A DNA stretch of 64,000 bases from positions 5,394,001 through 5,458,000 of the forward strand of contig NZ_JACHMO010000001.1 in the NCBI RefSeq assembly GCF_014205015.1, written 5' to 3'. The notes under the pieces were generated by a model. The model was not told the DNA's origin. It searched no databases and saw only the letters and a list, made by a program, of their open reading frames with translations. Below, piece by piece: positions 62,013-64,000 of this stretch (position 1 is its first letter; every line of letters starts with the position of its first letter). The stretch is from Saccharothrix ecbatanensis. GTDB taxonomy: Bacteria > Actinomycetota > Actinomycetes > Mycobacteriales > Pseudonocardiaceae. Made by a program: the position numbers and the translations under genes.

Positions 62013-62387
62013 ATGGCCCCGAGCAAGCCCGTGGTCGAGCCGTACGAGGGCGCCCCGCCCGCCGACCTGGTGATCGAGGACATCACCGTCGGCGAGGGCC
62101 CCGAGGCGGCGCCCGGTCAGCTCGTGAACGTGCACTACGTCGGCGTTTCGCACTCGACCGGCGAGCAGTTCGACGCCTCCTGGGACCGCGGCGAGGCGTT
62201 CAGCTTCCCGCTGGGCGCCGGGCGTGTCATCGCCGGCTGGGACCGCGGCGTCGCGGGCATGAAGGTCGGCGGCAGGCGCAAGCTCGTCATCCCGGCCCAC
62301 CTCGGCTACGGCGACCGCGGCGCGGGCGGCGCGATCAAGCCCGGTGAGACGCTGATCTTCGTGGTGGACCTGCTCGGCGTGAAATAG
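62013..62387 (+). CDS. FKBP-type peptidyl-prolyl cis-trans isomerase
   Basis: 124 aa, ATG 62013 with AGGAGA 6 nt upstream. A single FKBP domain: LVNVHYVGVSHSTGEQFDASWDRG, VIAGWDRGVAGMKVGGRRKLVIP and PGETLIFVVDLLGV. Active-site positions (Tyr in VHYVG, Asp in FDASWD, Trp in VIAGWD) are present. Cytoplasmic, no signal. Followed by a strong terminator. Confidence 0.95.
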   Translation: MAPSKPVVEPYEGAPPADLVIEDITVGEGPEAAPGQLVNVHYVGVSHSTGEQFDASWDRGEAFSFPLGAGRVIAGWDRGVAGMKVGGRRKLVIPAHLGYGDRGAGGAIKPGETLIFVVDLLGVK

Positions 62388-62406
62388 ACAGGCGACCAAG
62401 GATCGT

Positions 62407-62439
62407 GGGCGGCCGCCGCCGAGTGGGCGGCGGCCGCCC
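62407..62439 (+). terminator. Terminator after the FKBP gene
   Basis: Perfect 14-bp GC stem (62407-62420 with 62426-62439), 5-nt loop, 20 nt after the stop codon. Confidence 0.85.
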
Positions 62440-62590
62440 GGTCCCCCTTGCCGCTCCGGCCGGAGAAATTCGGTGGCCGGGCGGAACCGGGCCGTTCACT
62501 ATCGCGTCATCATCCTCATAGGACCGGGCAAGCCGGCCTCATAGGACCGGACATACCGGCGTCAACGCCGTCATCGAGGGGAAAGCCGCC

Positions 62591-63178
62591 GTGCCCGAGG
62601 ACATCGGTGCGTCCGAGCGGATGCTCGGCCAGTGGCAGCAGAGCATCCAGGAGAAGGCCGAGCGCTACCAGGAGATGGCCACCCGCGTGCAGGGGATGAC
62701 CATCTCCGAGGCTTCGCGCGACGGCTCGGTGCGGCTCACCATCGGGTCGAACGGCATCCTGACCCACCTGGAGATCGCCGAGTCCGCCAAGGACAAGCGG
62801 ATGGCCGAGGTGTCGGCCGAGGTGATGCGGACGTTGCAGCGGGCGCAGTCTCGCATCCCGGAACTGCTCCAGCAGGCCATGGCGGAGACCATCGGCACCC
62901 AGGACGAGACGGCCAACGTCCTGTTCGACGAGGCCAAGCGCAACTTCCCCGCACCGCCGCACGAGGACGTTCCGCCACCGCCGGCGGTCGGCCGTGAGAT
63001 CCGGTTCGGCATCGAGGACGACGACACGCCGCCTCCCGCCCCGCGCCCGGCCCCGCCCGCGCAGCCGTACACCCCGCAGCCGTTCAGCCCGCCGCCGCCC
63101 GCTCCCCAGCCCCCGCCGCGCCGGCCCACGCGCAGGCCGGACGACGACGACTTCGACGGGCAGTCCTTCCTCTCCTAG
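62591..63178 (+). CDS. YbaB/EbfC family protein of an ESX-type locus
   Basis: 195 aa, GTG 62591 with GAGGGGAAAG upstream. YbaB/EbfC fold at about 20-110 (GSVRLTIGSNGILTHLEIAES, EVMRTLQRAQSRIPELLQQAM); the rest is Pro-rich and ends in an acidic RPDDDDFDGQSFLS. In ESX-associated loci such YbaB-like proteins are the usual partner of the small WXG100-like gene that follows. Nucleoid DNA binding is possible but not shown. Confidence 0.85.
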   Translation: MPEDIGASERMLGQWQQSIQEKAERYQEMATRVQGMTISEASRDGSVRLTIGSNGILTHLEIAESAKDKRMAEVSAEVMRTLQRAQSRIPELLQQAMAETIGTQDETANVLFDEAKRNFPAPPHEDVPPPPAVGREIRFGIEDDDTPPPAPRPAPPAQPYTPQPFSPPPPAPQPPPRRPTRRPDDDDFDGQSFLS

Positions 63179-63251
63179 GCCTGTCCCGGCCCTTGCCCAG
63201 CCCCTTTCCCAGCCAACTTCCTTACCCAGCCAGCCTTTCCAGGGGGATCAC

Positions 63252-63554
63252 ATGGCCGGTTTCGAGATCGTCTCGGACACGCTCGCCGCGCACGGCAAGC
63301 AGTTGGACGACCTGGGCGCGCGGTTGCAGGGCGCGGTGGACGCGGCGAAGACCGTCAGCATGCCGACCGACGCGTACGGCATCATCTGCCAACCGTTCCG
63401 GATGATGCTCGACCCGGTCGAGCAGTGGGGGCTGGACGCGCTCCAGGGCGCCGTGGAGGCCATGGACGCCGCCGGCAAGTCGGTGAAGGACACAGTGGAC
63501 CAGTACCGCGAGATGGAAGACGCGATCCGGGACAGCTTCAAGGCCGGTGAGTGA
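63252..63554 (+). CDS. Type VII secretion (ESX) target/WXG100-like protein
   Basis: 100 aa, ATG 63252 after AGGGGG. A helix-turn-helix hairpin of WXG100/DUF2580 type: FEIVSDTLAAHGKQLDDLGARL, then QPFRMMLDPVEQWGLDALQG and YREMEDAIRDSFKAGE. No classical WxG, so the DUF2580 group is more likely. Its TGA overlaps the next ATG (TGATG). Confidence 0.85.
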   Translation: MAGFEIVSDTLAAHGKQLDDLGARLQGAVDAAKTVSMPTDAYGIICQPFRMMLDPVEQWGLDALQGAVEAMDAAGKSVKDTVDQYREMEDAIRDSFKAGE

Positions 63555-64000
63555 TGGCGGGCGAGAACCCGCTGGTGGCGGCGCCGCCGGCTGAGCCGGG
63601 TGGTTTCGTCAACGCCGGCACCGGTGACAACGGCTGGGCGACGGGATTTTCCATCGCGGAGTCGGCGATGGACACCTACAACGGGATCAAGGACGGGAAC
63701 TGGGTCGAGGCCGGCCTGGGGATGGTCGGGCTCGCGGCGGACGCGGCGGCGATGGCGATCGACCCGTTCGGGACGTTGTTGTCGTCGGCGGCGTCGTTCC
63801 TGATGGAGCACGTGCAGCCGTTGAAGGACATGCTCGACTGGTTGGCGGGCGATCCGCCGGTGATCGAGTCGTACTCGACGACGTGGAGCAACGTGGCCAC
63901 CGAGTTGGGGAAGGTCGCGGAGGACTACAACAACACCGTGCGGTCGGGCACCGAGGGATGGACGGGTGCGGCGGCGGACTCGTACCGGACCAATTCGGCG
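63554..64000 (+). CDS. ESX-associated toxin/PPE-like protein, 5' part only
   Basis: First 149 residues of a longer protein; the window ends in frame. Hydrophobic/amphipathic helices (GLGMVGLAADAAAMAIDPFG, SAASFLMEHVQPLKDMLDWL) are followed by a WxG-like TEGWTGAAADSYRTN. In ESX loci a gene in this position usually encodes a large secreted effector or polymorphic toxin, whose activity lies in its unseen C-terminus. Confidence 0.75.
   Translation, partial: MAGENPLVAAPPAEPGGFVNAGTGDNGWATGFSIAESAMDTYNGIKDGNWVEAGLGMVGLAADAAAMAIDPFGTLLSSAASFLMEHVQPLKDMLDWLAGDPPVIESYSTTWSNVATELGKVAEDYNNTVRSGTEGWTGAAADSYRTNSA

Overview
The window is very GC-rich, with strongly G/C-biased third codon positions, frequent GTG starts and few introduced AT-rich stretches. 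A mycothiol-dependent isomerase family enzyme, an actinobacterial LexA (SOS) box, a DUF1844 gene beside infC-rpmI-rplT, and an ESX-type YbaB/WXG100-like gene set at the right edge all point to a chromosome segment of an actinomycete. Pseudonocardiales (Saccharothrix/Lentzea/Actinosynnema type) is my best guess, by inference only.

Layout. 0-13 kb is a housekeeping core: 5' part of sthA, pheT-pheS on the minus strand, an Hsp90-like chaperone translationally linked to a large TPR protein, then the minus-strand infC-rpmI-rplT-rRNA methyltransferase operon with a hairpin in the infC leader and a second strong hairpin just after rplT. DUF1844 diverges from infC. 13-18 kb holds a secreted subtilisin with a C-terminal bulb-lectin domain, a membrane protein and an XRE-NB-ARC-TPR (STAND) regulator. 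18-23.3 kb is a D-amino-acid catabolic locus: RidA, IclR and a PfkB sugar kinase on one strand, divergent from a D-Ser/Thr dehydratase-like PLP enzyme and a D-aminoacylase. 23.3-25 kb is an IS graveyard (IS630 and IS3 remnants) with one small membrane gene of different base composition. 25-31.8 kb carries an SRPBCC protein, uvrA with an SOS box, a mycothiol-dependent enzyme, an acyltransferase and a metallo-beta-lactamase fold hydrolase.

31.8-40.9 kb is the accessory part: an intact DUF4365 nuclease-like gene, a frameshifted paralogue of it, a phage T4 beta-like protein, a macro-domain remnant with an internal deletion, a ChbG/YdjC-like protein lacking its HxxxH-type metal motif, and a 768-residue membrane-anchored PD-(D/E)XK nuclease-like protein. 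This last gene is bracketed by 160-bp perfect direct repeats derived from the 3' end of the neighbouring gene. It is the best candidate in the window for an undescribed, possibly anti-phage, system.

41-64 kb returns to ordinary actinomycete content: RNase HI, two paired membrane/coiled-coil proteins, a two-component system with two small membrane partners, an aminotransferase, an ECF sigma factor with a SnoaL-like tail, an ArsR-SRPBCC pair with a near-consensus leaderless promoter, an ADP-ribosylglycohydrolase, a deletion scar joining LysR and DJ-1/PfpI fragments, HxlR/SDR, DHFR-like and DinB polymerase genes, AraC-VOC, small proteins, an XRE operon, an EI24 membrane protein, a secreted beta-propeller protein, an FKBP and the start of an ESX/type VII locus that runs off the right edge.

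A recurring oddity is short tandem repeats (15-25 bp units, 3-8 copies) lying across stop codons, C-terminal codons or promoter regions at many gene boundaries. No tRNA, rRNA or CRISPR array was seen. All start sites are chosen by eye from ribosome-binding sites and family alignment by memory; no database search was possible.
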